A stretch of DNA of 64,000 nucleotides, from NCBI RefSeq assembly GCF_000517065.1, contig NZ_KI912105.1:3783641-3847640 (forward strand), in the 5' to 3' direction. Shown here one piece after another: positions 45,829-54,926 of the stretch. The number at the start of each line of letters is the position of its first letter. The stretch's first letter is position 1. The notes under the pieces were generated by a model. The model had not been told where the DNA came from. It saw only the letters and a list, made by a program, of their open reading frames with translations, and searched no databases. A program made the position numbers and the translations under genes. Origin of the DNA: Alkaliflexus imshenetskii DSM 15055. GTDB lineage: Bacteria > Bacteroidota > Bacteroidia > Bacteroidales > Marinilabiliaceae.

Positions 45829-47409
45829 ATGATGAAGTTTCGTTTATTGCTGTTGTTTCTTTTACCCATTTCGGTTATTACTGCGCAACGTTCCGATCCG
45901 GGTTTAAATAATATTCAGATTGCCTGGCAGCTTATCACCAATTTTTATGTGGATAATGTAGACCGGGAGGACTTGGCACGTGAGGCCATTGAGGCAATGT
46001 TACGCAAATTGGACCCGCATTCGGTGTTAATTCCGGCCGATGAAGTAAAGGCCATGAATGAACCCCTCGACGGAAACTTTGAAGGGGTAGGTATAGAGTT
46101 TACCATTCTGAATGATACGCTCACTGTGGTTTCAACTGTGGTTGGCGGGCCCTCCGAAAAAGTGGGTATTCGGGCCGGTGATCGTATTGTTGCCATCAAC
46201 AATGAAAATGTGGCAGCGGTTGGTTTGCGAAATTCCGATGTCTTTACCATGCTGCGTGGCAAAAAAGGCACACAGGTAAATGTGTCTGTTATCAGGCATG
46301 GCAAAGATAACCAGATGGAGTTTATTGTGACTCGTGACCGTATTCCGATTCATAGTATTGAAGCTGCCTATTTGGCCTCTCCAGAAACGGGTTATATTAA
46401 AATCAGCCGTTTTGCAGCAACTACCCACGACGAATTTGTGACCGCGTTGAAAGGATTGAAACGACAAGGTATTAAGAACCTTGTACTCGACCTTCGCGGC
46501 AACGGTGGAGGTTACCTCAAAGCAGCTTTAGATATTGCCGACGAGTTTTTAGGTAATGGCCAACTTATGCTTTACACGCAGGGTGCATCGATGCCCCGCA
46601 GGGATCATCTCGCCGGTCGGGGGGGATTATGGCAGAAGGGTGGTTTGGTTATTATGCTGGATGAGTTCTCGGCATCTGCCAGCGAGATTGTAGCTGGCGC
46701 TGTTCAAGATTGGGACAGAGGTGTGGTAATTGGACGCAGAAGTTTCGGCAAAGGATTGGTTCAGAGACCATTCAGCCTGCCTGATGGTTCTGAAATCAGA
46801 TTAACCATTGCCAATTATTACACACCTTCAGGAAGAAGCATTCAGAAGCCCTATTCCAATGGATTGTCGGAGTATCGCGCTGAGACCACTCTTCGTTTTA
46901 TGAACGGCGAATTGACCAATCGCGACAGCATCCACATGGAAGATTTAAAGTATTATGAGACCCTGAAGAGTAAACGCCCTGTGTATGGCGGTGGCGGAAT
47001 TATTCCCGATGTGTTTATTCCACTTGATACTACAATGTATTCAAATTACTACCGGGAGCTGGTTGCAAGTGGCGTGATGAATCGTGTGGCCATGCATTTT
47101 ATGGATCGAAACCGTAGTCAGATTCAGGAACTTTTTTCCGATTTTTCTGCTTTTCAGAAAGGGTACATGGTAGATGAACAGCTGATTTCAGCGCTTGTTT
47201 CTGATGGTGAGAAAGCGGGAATCAAATATTCTGAGGCAGATATGCAAGTTTCAGGGAGATTGATACAAACTCAACTCAAAGCACTTATTGCCCGTGATTT
47301 GTGGTCAACCAGCGAATATTATCAAGTGATAAATCCACTGCTCACTGTATATAGTAAGGCTATTGAACTTATTGAGAATAGAGATCTTTTTTCTGAGATA
47401 CTGAATTAG
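45829..47409 (+). CDS. S41-family C-terminal processing protease
   Basis: 526 residues from the ATG at 45829 (or 45832). The longest frame begins at a TTG at 45772. A signal peptide (MMKFRLLLLFLLPISVITAQ) sends it to the periplasm. A PDZ domain (about 85-165, GVGIEFTILNDTLTVV then GIRAGDRIVAI) precedes the peptidase domain with LVLDLRGNGGG, the catalytic serine S283 in DEFSASASEI and lysine K308 in RSFGKGLVQ, a spacing of 25 as in E. coli Prc. It processes envelope proteins. Ordinary architecture for the Bacteroidetes CTP group. Confidence 0.94.
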   Translation: MMKFRLLLLFLLPISVITAQRSDPGLNNIQIAWQLITNFYVDNVDREDLAREAIEAMLRKLDPHSVLIPADEVKAMNEPLDGNFEGVGIEFTILNDTLTVVSTVVGGPSEKVGIRAGDRIVAINNENVAAVGLRNSDVFTMLRGKKGTQVNVSVIRHGKDNQMEFIVTRDRIPIHSIEAAYLASPETGYIKISRFAATTHDEFVTALKGLKRQGIKNLVLDLRGNGGGYLKAALDIADEFLGNGQLMLYTQGASMPRRDHLAGRGGLWQKGGLVIMLDEFSASASEIVAGAVQDWDRGVVIGRRSFGKGLVQRPFSLPDGSEIRLTIANYYTPSGRSIQKPYSNGLSEYRAETTLRFMNGELTNRDSIHMEDLKYYETLKSKRPVYGGGGIIPDVFIPLDTTMYSNYYRELVASGVMNRVAMHFMDRNRSQIQELFSDFSAFQKGYMVDEQLISALVSDGEKAGIKYSEADMQVSGRLIQTQLKALIARDLWSTSEYYQVINPLLTVYSKAIELIENRDLFSEILN

Positions 47410-47470
47410 TTTCGAATGGCTATGGTTTTTACAAATAGCTATTAGTGTTATAGTGGGAGTTAAACGGATT

Positions 47471-47502
47471 AACCCGGTAGTCTTTACTGACGCCGGGTTT
47501 TT
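47471..47502 (+). terminator. Intrinsic terminator after the S41 protease gene
   Basis: Stem aacccgg / ccgggtt with a 15-nt loop that can pair further, followed by ttttt. Confidence 0.75.
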
Positions 47503-47871
47503 ACGTTATTATACTTTGCGCGCAATACGCATAGCAGCAGTAATACAAGACAAGGAAAATCATGCCCTACAGCTCCTGATTATGGTTAACCAGAGCGATT
47601 TTTGCCGGTATTGAAATCTGTCATTCAAAATGTATTATGAGCGTGGTAAATACACTTCGTTTTTATGGTTCAGAAATAAAATCGCATGGCAGTTATAATT
47701 CCTCGCGAATCTTCGCAATTTAAATTTACTACGAAACTTTAGCATCAATCAACTTTTAAACCTCACTGCTGTTTCTTTTGATGGTCTATAGATTTCAATA
47801 GGCTTCATATCATAAAACATTTTATGTGTCATTTATTTCCGGCATATCATTATTTAAATGGCATGTTTTTA

Positions 47872-47879
47872 TATTTTTG
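47872..47879 (+). promoter_or_regulatory. -7 element for pnuC
   Basis: TATTTTTG, 13 nt before the pnuC ATG at 47892, matches TAnnTTTG. It would give a very short leader; no -33 TTG is seen. Confidence 0.45.
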
Positions 47880-47891
47880 AACAAAAAAATA

Positions 47892-48515
47892 ATGGAATCT
47901 TGGTTACAACAGTATTGGATTGAACTTGCAGGTACAATTTTCGCCATTATTTATCTTTCTCTATCCATAAGAGAGAATATATGGCTTTGGCCTGTGGGTT
48001 TCCTGACTTCATTTTTTTACCTGATTGTCTTTTTCCAAAGTCGTCTTTATGCCGATATGGGATTACAGTTTTACTATCTGGTGGTGAGTGTTTACGGTTG
48101 GTTTCACTGGATGGGACAACGTAAAAATGGGGTTTTGGTGAAGACAGATTTGCCTACCGTTTCCATTGTAAAAATGCAATGGATTGTTTATTTGTTAGCA
48201 ATTGGTATTTTAATCATATTCATTTATATTGCATTGATTTTCCTACCCGGTATGCTTGATTTGCCACCCTCTGATCTGCCTCTTGGTGATGCTTTTACAA
48301 CTGCAGCAAGTATTGTGGCAACCTGGATGCTGGCACGAAAGTTTCTGGAAAATTGGTTGATATGGATTGTGGTCAATGCATTTTCTCTTGGCATGTATGC
48401 CTACAAGGGTTTGTACATTACAGTTTTTCTATTTGTTATCTATACTGCAATGTCGGTAGTTGGGTATTATAGGTGGAAGCGGCACATGCTGCATAACGCC
48501 ACCGTAAACGTTTAA
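47892..48515 (+). CDS. pnuC: Nicotinamide riboside transporter PnuC
   Basis: 207 residues from the ATG at 47892; the frame is open to a GTG at 47826 but the transporter begins with MESWLQQYWIELAGT. Seven hydrophobic helices and the family's IYLSLSIRENIWLWPVGFL and YGWFHWMG motifs are seen, with a late WIVVNAFSLGMYAYKGLY. It imports nicotinamide riboside by facilitated diffusion, trapped by phosphorylation. The next gene, 8 nt downstream, encodes a kinase suited to that job. Confidence 0.93.
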   Translation: MESWLQQYWIELAGTIFAIIYLSLSIRENIWLWPVGFLTSFFYLIVFFQSRLYADMGLQFYYLVVSVYGWFHWMGQRKNGVLVKTDLPTVSIVKMQWIVYLLAIGILIIFIYIALIFLPGMLDLPPSDLPLGDAFTTAASIVATWMLARKFLENWLIWIVVNAFSLGMYAYKGLYITVFLFVIYTAMSVVGYYRWKRHMLHNATVNV

Positions 48516-48523
48516 CATTGCGG

Positions 48524-49033
48524 ATGATTTCAATTGTAGTATCAGGACCAGAGTCTACAGGTAAGTCCACCTTGACTCGAGCATTGGCCAATGCCTTCCG
48601 CTGTGTGGGAGTAAATGAGTACGCTCGGGATTATATTTCCCGCTTACGGCGACCCTATGCAGCAAGTGATGTAGAAACAATTGCCAACCGGCAATTGGCA
48701 GTGTTTCGGATGATGATGAAAAATGAGCCAATGGTCATTTTCGATACTTTTTTAATCATAACAAAAGTTTGGTTTCAGGAGGTGTTTGGATATTGCCCCA
48801 TCTGGTTGCATGATGCCATCCGCAACAATAAACCTTCCCTGGTATTGCTATGTTTTCCCGATATTGCGTGGGAGCCGGATCCACTTCGCGAAAATGGCGA
48901 TAGGCGTGACTATTTATTTGATTGTTACAAAAGTGAACTCAATCGTTATAGGATTGAATGGCGGGAAGTGTCAGGGGTGGGCGAATGCCGCATCCAGAAT
49001 GCCATCTTACATATAGAAGACTTTTTAAAATAA
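48524..49033 (+). CDS. NadR-type nicotinamide riboside kinase (AAA_28)
   Basis: 169 residues from the ATG at 48524 (a TTG at 48518 is rejected). P-loop GPESTGKS (8-15), the same as in the C-terminal kinase domain of NadR, then EYARDYI, ANRQLAVF, a DTFLIITKVWFQEVFG segment and DIAWEPDPLRENGDRRDYLF, all expected in this family. It lacks NadR's DNA-binding and adenylyltransferase domains, so it is a stand-alone ribosylnicotinamide kinase. It is coupled to pnuC and to the SAT gene, whose start is 6 nt downstream. Confidence 0.85.
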   Translation: MISIVVSGPESTGKSTLTRALANAFRCVGVNEYARDYISRLRRPYAASDVETIANRQLAVFRMMMKNEPMVIFDTFLIITKVWFQEVFGYCPIWLHDAIRNNKPSLVLLCFPDIAWEPDPLRENGDRRDYLFDCYKSELNRYRIEWREVSGVGECRIQNAILHIEDFLK

Positions 49034-49038
49034 GAATT

Positions 49039-49965
49039 ATGACAAACCTTGAGTATCCTAAGGAGCTACGAAAGAGTATAGAATCTCTCTCCAATGAGGA
49101 GTCGTATCGCTCTGTGTGTCATCGGCATTATCCTGACCAGCCAATGCCATCTATTCATGTTCTGGAGGAGATTGTCAGTCTTGCCAGGGAGATCATCTTT
49201 CCCGGATACTTTGGAAACTCGCCAACAAGGCCAGGCAGCGTTCAGTACTACATAGGTGTAAATGTTGAGATGCTCTACGAAAAGTTGCGTCAGCAGATAT
49301 TTGCCGGATTATGCTTTGGCTGTGACGATGCCGAGCAGTTCAAAATTGAGGACGCCAAACAGAGGGCTTCGCAACTGGCAGTTAGTTTTATCAATCAATT
49401 GCCTGAATTACGATATCTGCTGTCGACCGACGTAGAGGCAGCTTTTCTGGGCGACCCGGCAGCTCACAGCCGTGCAGAAGTTATATTTTGTTATCCTGCC
49501 ATTAAGGCCATCACAAATTACCGCGTAGCCCATGCATTGTTAGAGCTCAATGTTCCGCTAATACCACGCATTATTTCTGAAATGGCCCATTCCGAAACCG
49601 GAATTGACATACATCCAAGGGCAAAGATTGGTCACAGCTTCACCATTGACCATGGCACCGGTGTGGTTATTGGTGCCACTTCTATTATAGGAAGCAATGT
49701 GAAGATTTTTCAGGGCGTAACATTGGGTGCAAAGAGCTTTCCGCTCGATGAGCATGGTAATCCCATTAAAGGCATCCCAAGACACCCAATTGTTGAGGAT
49801 AACGTTATAATTTACTCTCAGGCAACTATTCTGGGACGCATTACCATAGGAGCAAACTCTGTGATAGGTGGTAACGTATGGATAACATCAGATGTGCCGC
49901 CAAACAGTAAAGTGGTGCAGGGAAAATTTCGTGCAACAGGTTTTATTGGTGGAGATGGAATTTAG
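49039..49965 (+). CDS. cysE: Serine O-acetyltransferase
   Basis: 308 residues from the ATG at 49039; longer frames overlap the kinase gene. The N-terminal helical domain (1-~170) precedes a left-handed beta-helix built from hexapeptide repeats (IDIHPRAKIGHSFTIDHGTG, VVIGATSIIGSN, IFQGVTLGAKSF) and ending GGNVWITSDVPPNSKVVQGKF. It makes O-acetylserine for cysteine synthesis. It is somewhat longer than E. coli CysE (273), like the EpsC-type subgroup. It has no obvious metabolic link to pnuC and the kinase, so the three-gene arrangement may only be positional. Confidence 0.93.
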   Translation: MTNLEYPKELRKSIESLSNEESYRSVCHRHYPDQPMPSIHVLEEIVSLAREIIFPGYFGNSPTRPGSVQYYIGVNVEMLYEKLRQQIFAGLCFGCDDAEQFKIEDAKQRASQLAVSFINQLPELRYLLSTDVEAAFLGDPAAHSRAEVIFCYPAIKAITNYRVAHALLELNVPLIPRIISEMAHSETGIDIHPRAKIGHSFTIDHGTGVVIGATSIIGSNVKIFQGVTLGAKSFPLDEHGNPIKGIPRHPIVEDNVIIYSQATILGRITIGANSVIGGNVWITSDVPPNSKVVQGKFRATGFIGGDGI

Positions 49966-50167
49966 TAACTTATAATAAAATTATTTTGTTTGCAGAGGAT
50001 GGAATGCTTTAGAAACAACTGAATAATGAGGACTTTTATCCTAAAAAGATGTAAGTTTACCATTCGTTTTTCTTAATTAACCAAATATTTTACTCTATTT
50101 GCAATCCATAAACGTACAATACCTTATAATAATGTACTTTTAGAGAATCGTTGGTGTTGAAATTATG

Positions 50168-50175
50168 TATCTTTG
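50168..50175 (+). promoter_or_regulatory. -7 element for siaBC
   Basis: TATCTTTG followed by AGTTAAG, 9 nt before the siaB ATG. TTG triplets occur at 50151 and 50157 but are closer than the usual 19-nt spacer. Confidence 0.45.
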
Positions 50176-50184
50176 AGTTAAGAA

Positions 50185-50748
50185 ATGGTAAAATCTGGAA
50201 TGGGGTTTGATCTTGATAAATGGTATGCGCAGAAAATGCAGGGAGAAGTGATTCTCAAGTATATGGGCGATGTCTCTTCTGATAAAATCACAGAGGCGCT
50301 GGAAGGCATTGAATCAAATCTCAATCTTAAAAATGAAATAAATAAAACGCGCAAGAAAGTATACAATGTATTTGTTGAGTGTATCCAAAATTTGTTTCAT
50401 CACGTAGATGTACCTCCCGTTTCAGCACATGTTGAACTGGTTCCAAAATTTGGAATTATAATACTTGCCCGCGACAATTCCTTTTACAGAATTTCCACTG
50501 GAAATTTTGTCAGGTTGGATAAAGTTAATATTATTAAGGATCGAATTGATCAGGTAAATTCCCTCTCTGATGAAGAGGTGAAAATGCTCTACAGAGAGAT
50601 TCTTGGTAATGAGGGGATTACAAGCAAAGGAGGAGGAGGGCTTGGAATGCTCGACATTGTTCGAAAAACTGGAAATAAACTAGAATACGCACTCTATCCT
50701 TTTGATGATGAGTACGTGTTTTTCTCACTTGATGTCTATATTAGTTAA
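50185..50748 (+). CDS. siaB: SiaB-family protein kinase
   Basis: 187 residues, matching the SiaB family (DUF6272). It has a GHKL-like ATP-binding fold: an N-box around E65-xxx-N69 (FVECIQNLFHH), a central sheet FGIIILARDNSFY, and a Gly-rich lid KGGGGLGMLDI (148-158). In Pseudomonas aeruginosa SiaB phosphorylates SiaC. The next gene, 20 nt downstream, is SiaC, so the pair is intact. The other two members, SiaA (phosphatase) and SiaD (diguanylate cyclase), are not in this window. Confidence 0.88.
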   Translation: MVKSGMGFDLDKWYAQKMQGEVILKYMGDVSSDKITEALEGIESNLNLKNEINKTRKKVYNVFVECIQNLFHHVDVPPVSAHVELVPKFGIIILARDNSFYRISTGNFVRLDKVNIIKDRIDQVNSLSDEEVKMLYREILGNEGITSKGGGGLGMLDIVRKTGNKLEYALYPFDDEYVFFSLDVYIS

Positions 50749-50768
50749 ATTATACTGGTATTACCAAC

Positions 50769-51149
50769 ATGGAAACAATTATTCGCGAAGGGAGTCCAAA
50801 GACTCCATATGTAAGATTAGATGGTGAAAAAGGATTGATTGAAATCAAAGGTCGCTCCATTCCTGAAAATTCAGTGGAGTTTTACAAACCTTTGATTGAT
50901 TGGTTGGATAAGTATGGCACCACCCCATTGGAATCTACTGATGTAAATGTACAGTTAGAATATTTCAATACCAGTTCATCTAAATGCATTCTGGATATTT
51001 TTAAAAAACTTGAATTGATTTATAAGAAGGGCAGTAAAGTGCAGATTAATTGGTACTACGAGGAAGATGATGAGGATATGTTTGAAGCCGGGGAGGATTA
51101 CCAGTCGATTATTAATATTCCATTTTCGATGATAGAGATGGAGGAGTAG
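50769..51149 (+). CDS. siaC: SiaC-family regulatory phosphoprotein (DUF1987)
   Basis: 126-residue protein of the DUF1987/SiaC family. It begins with REGSPKTPYVRLDGEKGLIEI and contains GRSIPENSVEFYKPLIDWL. The phosphoacceptor T68 is in EYFNTSSSKC, exactly at the residue number of the phosphorylated threonine of P. aeruginosa SiaC. The end is acidic (EEDDEDMFEAGEDY). Unphosphorylated SiaC activates a diguanylate cyclase in Pseudomonas; the target here is unknown. Confidence 0.9.
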   Translation: METIIREGSPKTPYVRLDGEKGLIEIKGRSIPENSVEFYKPLIDWLDKYGTTPLESTDVNVQLEYFNTSSSKCILDIFKKLELIYKKGSKVQINWYYEEDDEDMFEAGEDYQSIINIPFSMIEMEE

Positions 51150-51234
51150 CAGTAGGTTGGATAATTTTTTACACAGAATATATTGAAGCAGGAATCCAAT
51201 CCGTCACATTTCGGAGGTTCCTGCTTTTTATTTT

Positions 51235-54200
51235 TTATTTTTCTGTCGGAAATAATGATTCTATATGCTTCCGCTTGAAACGGTAGCCAAGCTTGAAGGA
51301 GCGCTGGAACACCCCGGCATAAAGAAAGACAAACAGAATAATGTTTAACGCCCATATCACCCCCAAATTAACATAGTAGGTATCTACTGTTAGGCCTGCT
51401 ATCTTTTTTACCGGTGAAAGAAAATGTGCCTTGATAAAAGGATGCCCAGGATCAGTGAATATTGGGTCAAATTTTTGAATTAACTCATCATCAAGTTGTA
51501 TTACTCGATTGGCAAAGATGTCGTTCGTTCTTTTTACAAAACGCTCAAGGTTCTCATTGTGATGGCTGTTTCGCAGTTCGATGAGATACTCTTCTCCGTG
51601 TGACGAAATTATCTCTCTCCGTCTGTTTTCCATGGCGTCATCGGCCCGGTTGTACAAACCTATATAAAATGATTTGGTGTGCTCCAGATGGCTTTGAAGC
51701 GCTTTATGAACTGATTCGTTAAATAGCGAAAGAGTCAAACTGTCAACCGCTTCAAAACCACTATCCGACATGTTGAGCTTGTTGTGCTTATTTACTTCAT
51801 TTCTTATAAGTCGAAGGATGGCCTCACGATCAATTTCAGAGGCTTTTTCGTAACGGTTCAGTTGGTTGGTTAATTCTGGCACCCAAAAATCCTTTCGGTA
51901 GGTCGCCTGACTCTTTAACTTGTCGTATATAAAGAAGTTCTTCTGATACTCATTGTTTTTAAACTGATTCACGGCGAGCCCTTCAAACGCCCAGCGTGCT
52001 GTTATGAGTTCCCCATACCACGGTATATTTTTGCTCGACGAGAGGTTGGGATTTAACTGATCGTAACTCACAAAAACACCACTAAGTATTAACTGTGGTA
52101 TTATCAGGAATGGTATAAGGATGTAAATGTTGACGGTTTTTTTGAATGAGTCTGAGATATTTAAACCCAGCAGATTGGCAAAAACAGAGGCGGAAAATAG
52201 CATCATCCAGTAGGCCATTCCCATCCCTTTTATCTCCAGAATGGCATTGCCTACCAATACCAACAGGCCAGTTTGAATGGCTGATAAAACTCCCAGAATC
52301 ACCACTTTTGAGACGAGGTAACTTAGCCGCGACAAATTTAGAAATGACTCACGCTTTAATATTTTTTTATCGGAAATAATCTCTTCGGCACTTACCGAGA
52401 GTCCTATAAAAATGGCTATGATTACGGCAATGATAATATAAACCGTAAGATTGGGATTCTGAACAAACTTATATCCATTTGAAGCGTTTGTGCCTACTTC
52501 GAAGTAGAGAATGAGCGATGCAAGGATAAATGCCAGAAGTGGTGACTCCAAAAGATTGATAACCAAATATTGTCTGTTTGCAAGTTTTGACATCACATCA
52601 CGGGTCATAAATATCCAGAACTGTTTTATCCGGTTAGGCGTTTTAAATGTGATATCTGGCAATTCGGCAGATTGGGCTTGACTTTTATCTATTTGTTGCG
52701 TTTGGCCCGCTATGTGAAATTTATTATACCACTCCTCCGAAGTGATGCGCCTGGTGTCAGTTGGTGAACCATATTCGTCAAGAACCTGGCTGTTTATGAT
52801 TGTTAAAATCTGCTCGGGACTCACATTGCCGCAATGTGGGCACTCGTTTTCGTCCCGATTCACATGGTTGATGCAATCTTTGAAATAGTTAATCGAACCT
52901 ACTGTATCGCCATCGTAAATGAGATATCCTCCAGCATCAAGCACCAAAAGCTGATTAAACATCTTAAATATATCAGATGAAGGCTGGTGAATTACCACAT
53001 ATATCAATTTTCCCTTTTGAGCCAATTCTTTCAGCAAGTCCATGATATTTTCCGAATCTCTTGATGAAAGACCGGATGTAGGCTCATCCATAAACATTAC
53101 CGATGGCTCACGAATTAGCTCAAGGGCTATGTTGAGACGTTTGCGTTGTCCGCCACTGATTTTTTTATTTAGCGGACTTCCTACTTTCATGTTTCGGATA
53201 TCGTAAAGTCCCAGAGATTTGAGCAGTGCCAATACTTTTCTGCGTATCCCGGGTTGGCTCAAGTGGTCAAAGCAGAGGCGTGCATTGTAATAGAGGTTTT
53301 GATATACCGTCAGGTCTTCCATTAAAAGGTCGTCCTGAGATACATAGCCTATAAGACCCTTAACCTTGTGCGCCTCATCATGTATATTTACATTGTTGAT
53401 GGTAACACTGCCCGATTGCGGATTGAGAATTCCGGTAAGTAAATTAATTAGCGTTGTTTTTCCAGCTCCGGAATCACCCATAATACCCACCAGACTTCCT
53501 GAATTTGAACGGAAACTCATCGGGTGTAATCCTGTTTCGCTTCCGGCGTATTTAAACGCGATTTTTGAAGCTTCAAATACGAATGGCTTTTTTTGTTTGC
53601 TCTGATAGAAGTGGGATGCCACCTCGGTGTAGGTGATTGGGGTGATGCGTTTGTGCCTGAGCGAACTGCCCGGGCGCATGAAATATATACGTGCTGGTTG
53701 AACCACCTGCCCGTTAAGGGTCATCTCTGTGCCACGCTTTGATTTGATAAGCAATAAGCTGGCTGAGTGGATGTTCAGAATCCGTAGTTCATTGTTTAAA
53801 TGTTCCCTGTAAAGAAAGCCTTCTTTGTCAATATTTTCAGGGTTTCCACTAATAAAGAGCAGATTGTGTCCAGGTGCTTTACTTTGAAAATCGTCAGTTA
53901 TAAAAGCGTATAATTCTATATATTCATCTGCTTTTATATTGAAAGTTTCTGCAATGGTGTTGGCAAACTCCAGCTCAATTGCAGAGATGTTTCCATGCCC
54001 GGAATTTAGAAACTCGAGTAGCTGAATTAAAACAATGAGCTTTTGGTAATATGTAAGTTCCTCGTTAATCTTGGTGGCAATCCTCAGGACCCGAACTGAG
54101 CTGGCTGCATATCTTTTCTTTATTCGCTCAGTATCACGCAGTTTTTGTGTTTGTTCATTTTTGTAGGTATCAAAAAGAGCCAGATATTCATCTACCAGTT

Positions 54201-54321
54201 TTTGATTTAGCTGTTGGGAGAGGTAATTTCTTACGATGTTTCGACCTTCCTCCGAATCCTGCTCAGGGGAAGAGAGTAAAGCAAACAATTGCATCAAGGC
54301 TTTCAAAATTCCTTCACTCAT
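51235..54321 (-). CDS. ABCG-like half-transporter with N-terminal TerB-like domain and large extracytoplasmic insert
   Basis: 1028 residues. About 20-145 is an all-helical region resembling a TerB-like fold. About 150-235 is a small beta-rich region. The ABC nucleotide-binding domain follows: Walker A GDSGAGKTT (282-290), signature ISGGQ (388-392), Walker B VMFMDEP (408-414) and H-loop H445. A linker carries CPHC (494-497), a possible Zn site. ABC2-type membrane helices lie at about 590-610, 625-645, 670-692, 700-720 and 730-750, then a ~210-residue extracytoplasmic segment (770-980), rich in charged helices, and a last helix (984-1003). Half-transporters of this type dimerise. The small exported gene 48 nt upstream is probably a partner. 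The substrate is unknown. Confidence 0.85.
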   Translation of the reverse strand: MSEGILKALMQLFALLSSPEQDSEEGRNIVRNYLSQQLNQKLVDEYLALFDTYKNEQTQKLRDTERIKKRYAASSVRVLRIATKINEELTYYQKLIVLIQLLEFLNSGHGNISAIELEFANTIAETFNIKADEYIELYAFITDDFQSKAPGHNLLFISGNPENIDKEGFLYREHLNNELRILNIHSASLLLIKSKRGTEMTLNGQVVQPARIYFMRPGSSLRHKRITPITYTEVASHFYQSKQKKPFVFEASKIAFKYAGSETGLHPMSFRSNSGSLVGIMGDSGAGKTTLINLLTGILNPQSGSVTINNVNIHDEAHKVKGLIGYVSQDDLLMEDLTVYQNLYYNARLCFDHLSQPGIRRKVLALLKSLGLYDIRNMKVGSPLNKKISGGQRKRLNIALELIREPSVMFMDEPTSGLSSRDSENIMDLLKELAQKGKLIYVVIHQPSSDIFKMFNQLLVLDAGGYLIYDGDTVGSINYFKDCINHVNRDENECPHCGNVSPEQILTIINSQVLDEYGSPTDTRRITSEEWYNKFHIAGQTQQIDKSQAQSAELPDITFKTPNRIKQFWIFMTRDVMSKLANRQYLVINLLESPLLAFILASLILYFEVGTNASNGYKFVQNPNLTVYIIIAVIIAIFIGLSVSAEEIISDKKILKRESFLNLSRLSYLVSKVVILGVLSAIQTGLLVLVGNAILEIKGMGMAYWMMLFSASVFANLLGLNISDSFKKTVNIYILIPFLIIPQLILSGVFVSYDQLNPNLSSSKNIPWYGELITARWAFEGLAVNQFKNNEYQKNFFIYDKLKSQATYRKDFWVPELTNQLNRYEKASEIDREAILRLIRNEVNKHNKLNMSDSGFEAVDSLTLSLFNESVHKALQSHLEHTKSFYIGLYNRADDAMENRRREIISSHGEEYLIELRNSHHNENLERFVKRTNDIFANRVIQLDDELIQKFDPIFTDPGHPFIKAHFLSPVKKIAGLTVDTYYVNLGVIWALNIILFVFLYAGVFQRSFKLGYRFKRKHIESLFPTEK

Positions 54322-54369
54322 TGTCTAAACAGATTTACCCGGTGGAGATTGATGCTTATCTATGTGTTT

Positions 54370-54807
54370 CTAGGGACGTTTATCGCTATTTGTGAATCCA
54401 ATCAGAAGCATTGCCATACCCGATTGTGCCACATCGGTATTCAAACGGGCTTCGATAATGCACTCCATCGAACCTTCCATTTTGAAATCCCACAAGGCCG
54501 GATTGTTGTAATCTTTGCTATTGAAGAGTTTATTGCGATTGGTATCAAGAAGTGTAAACTCGATAAGTCCCGGATCAAATGAACACAACACTATTCGGTA
54601 TGTATTGCCATGATAGAACGTGGTTCTGAACTCCGCAACTTCATCTCCGGTTAAAAATGCCTTCATCGATCTATCACCGGTAATGAAAGGACTCCTGATG
54701 TTTATCAGGCAGTTTTTTACAAGTTCTTCTTCCTGAGAGTTTATGCCGGTTGGAAGGATAAAAGTCAGTGCCAACAGGGTCAGTATAAAAACTGTTTTTT
54801 TCTTCAT
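54370..54807 (-). CDS. Small exported protein, probable partner of the ABC transporter
   Basis: 145 residues with a cleavable signal peptide (MKKKTVFILTLLALTFILPTG then INSQ). The mature part of ~120 residues is beta-rich with SFDPGLIEFTLLDTNRNKLFNSKDYNN, like a small jelly-roll or Ig-like domain, and contains no enzyme motif I recognise. It lies on the same strand directly before the ABC transporter gene with a 48-nt gap, so a role as its periplasmic component is plausible. Confidence 0.75.
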   Translation of the reverse strand: MKKKTVFILTLLALTFILPTGINSQEEELVKNCLINIRSPFITGDRSMKAFLTGDEVAEFRTTFYHGNTYRIVLCSFDPGLIEFTLLDTNRNKLFNSKDYNNPALWDFKMEGSMECIIEARLNTDVAQSGMAMLLIGFTNSDKRP

Positions 54808-54926
54808 CGTTATTAGTTTTTTATCCTAATTTCTCAAAGTTATTCAAAACCTATCATAATATAAATAGATGATTGCGCTTTTTTTCGTTATTCTGTAAAA
54901 AATGGTGTTATGTCAATCTAAAATGA

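Larger units (their letters stand above)
47410..47891 (+). other. 482-bp intergenic region upstream of pnuC
   Basis: Contains the terminator of the protease gene (47471-47502) and a pnuC -7 element (47872-47879). Between them lies about 370 nt without coding potential. A TATACTTTG (47510-47518), close to but not exactly TAnnTTTG, follows the terminator. I looked for a TPP or NAD riboswitch and saw no consensus elements. Confidence 0.5.

Noticed and set aside
47503-47891. Possible riboswitch in the pnuC leader
   Set aside because: No TPP, NAD or other consensus core (such as CTGAGA with its partner) could be found.
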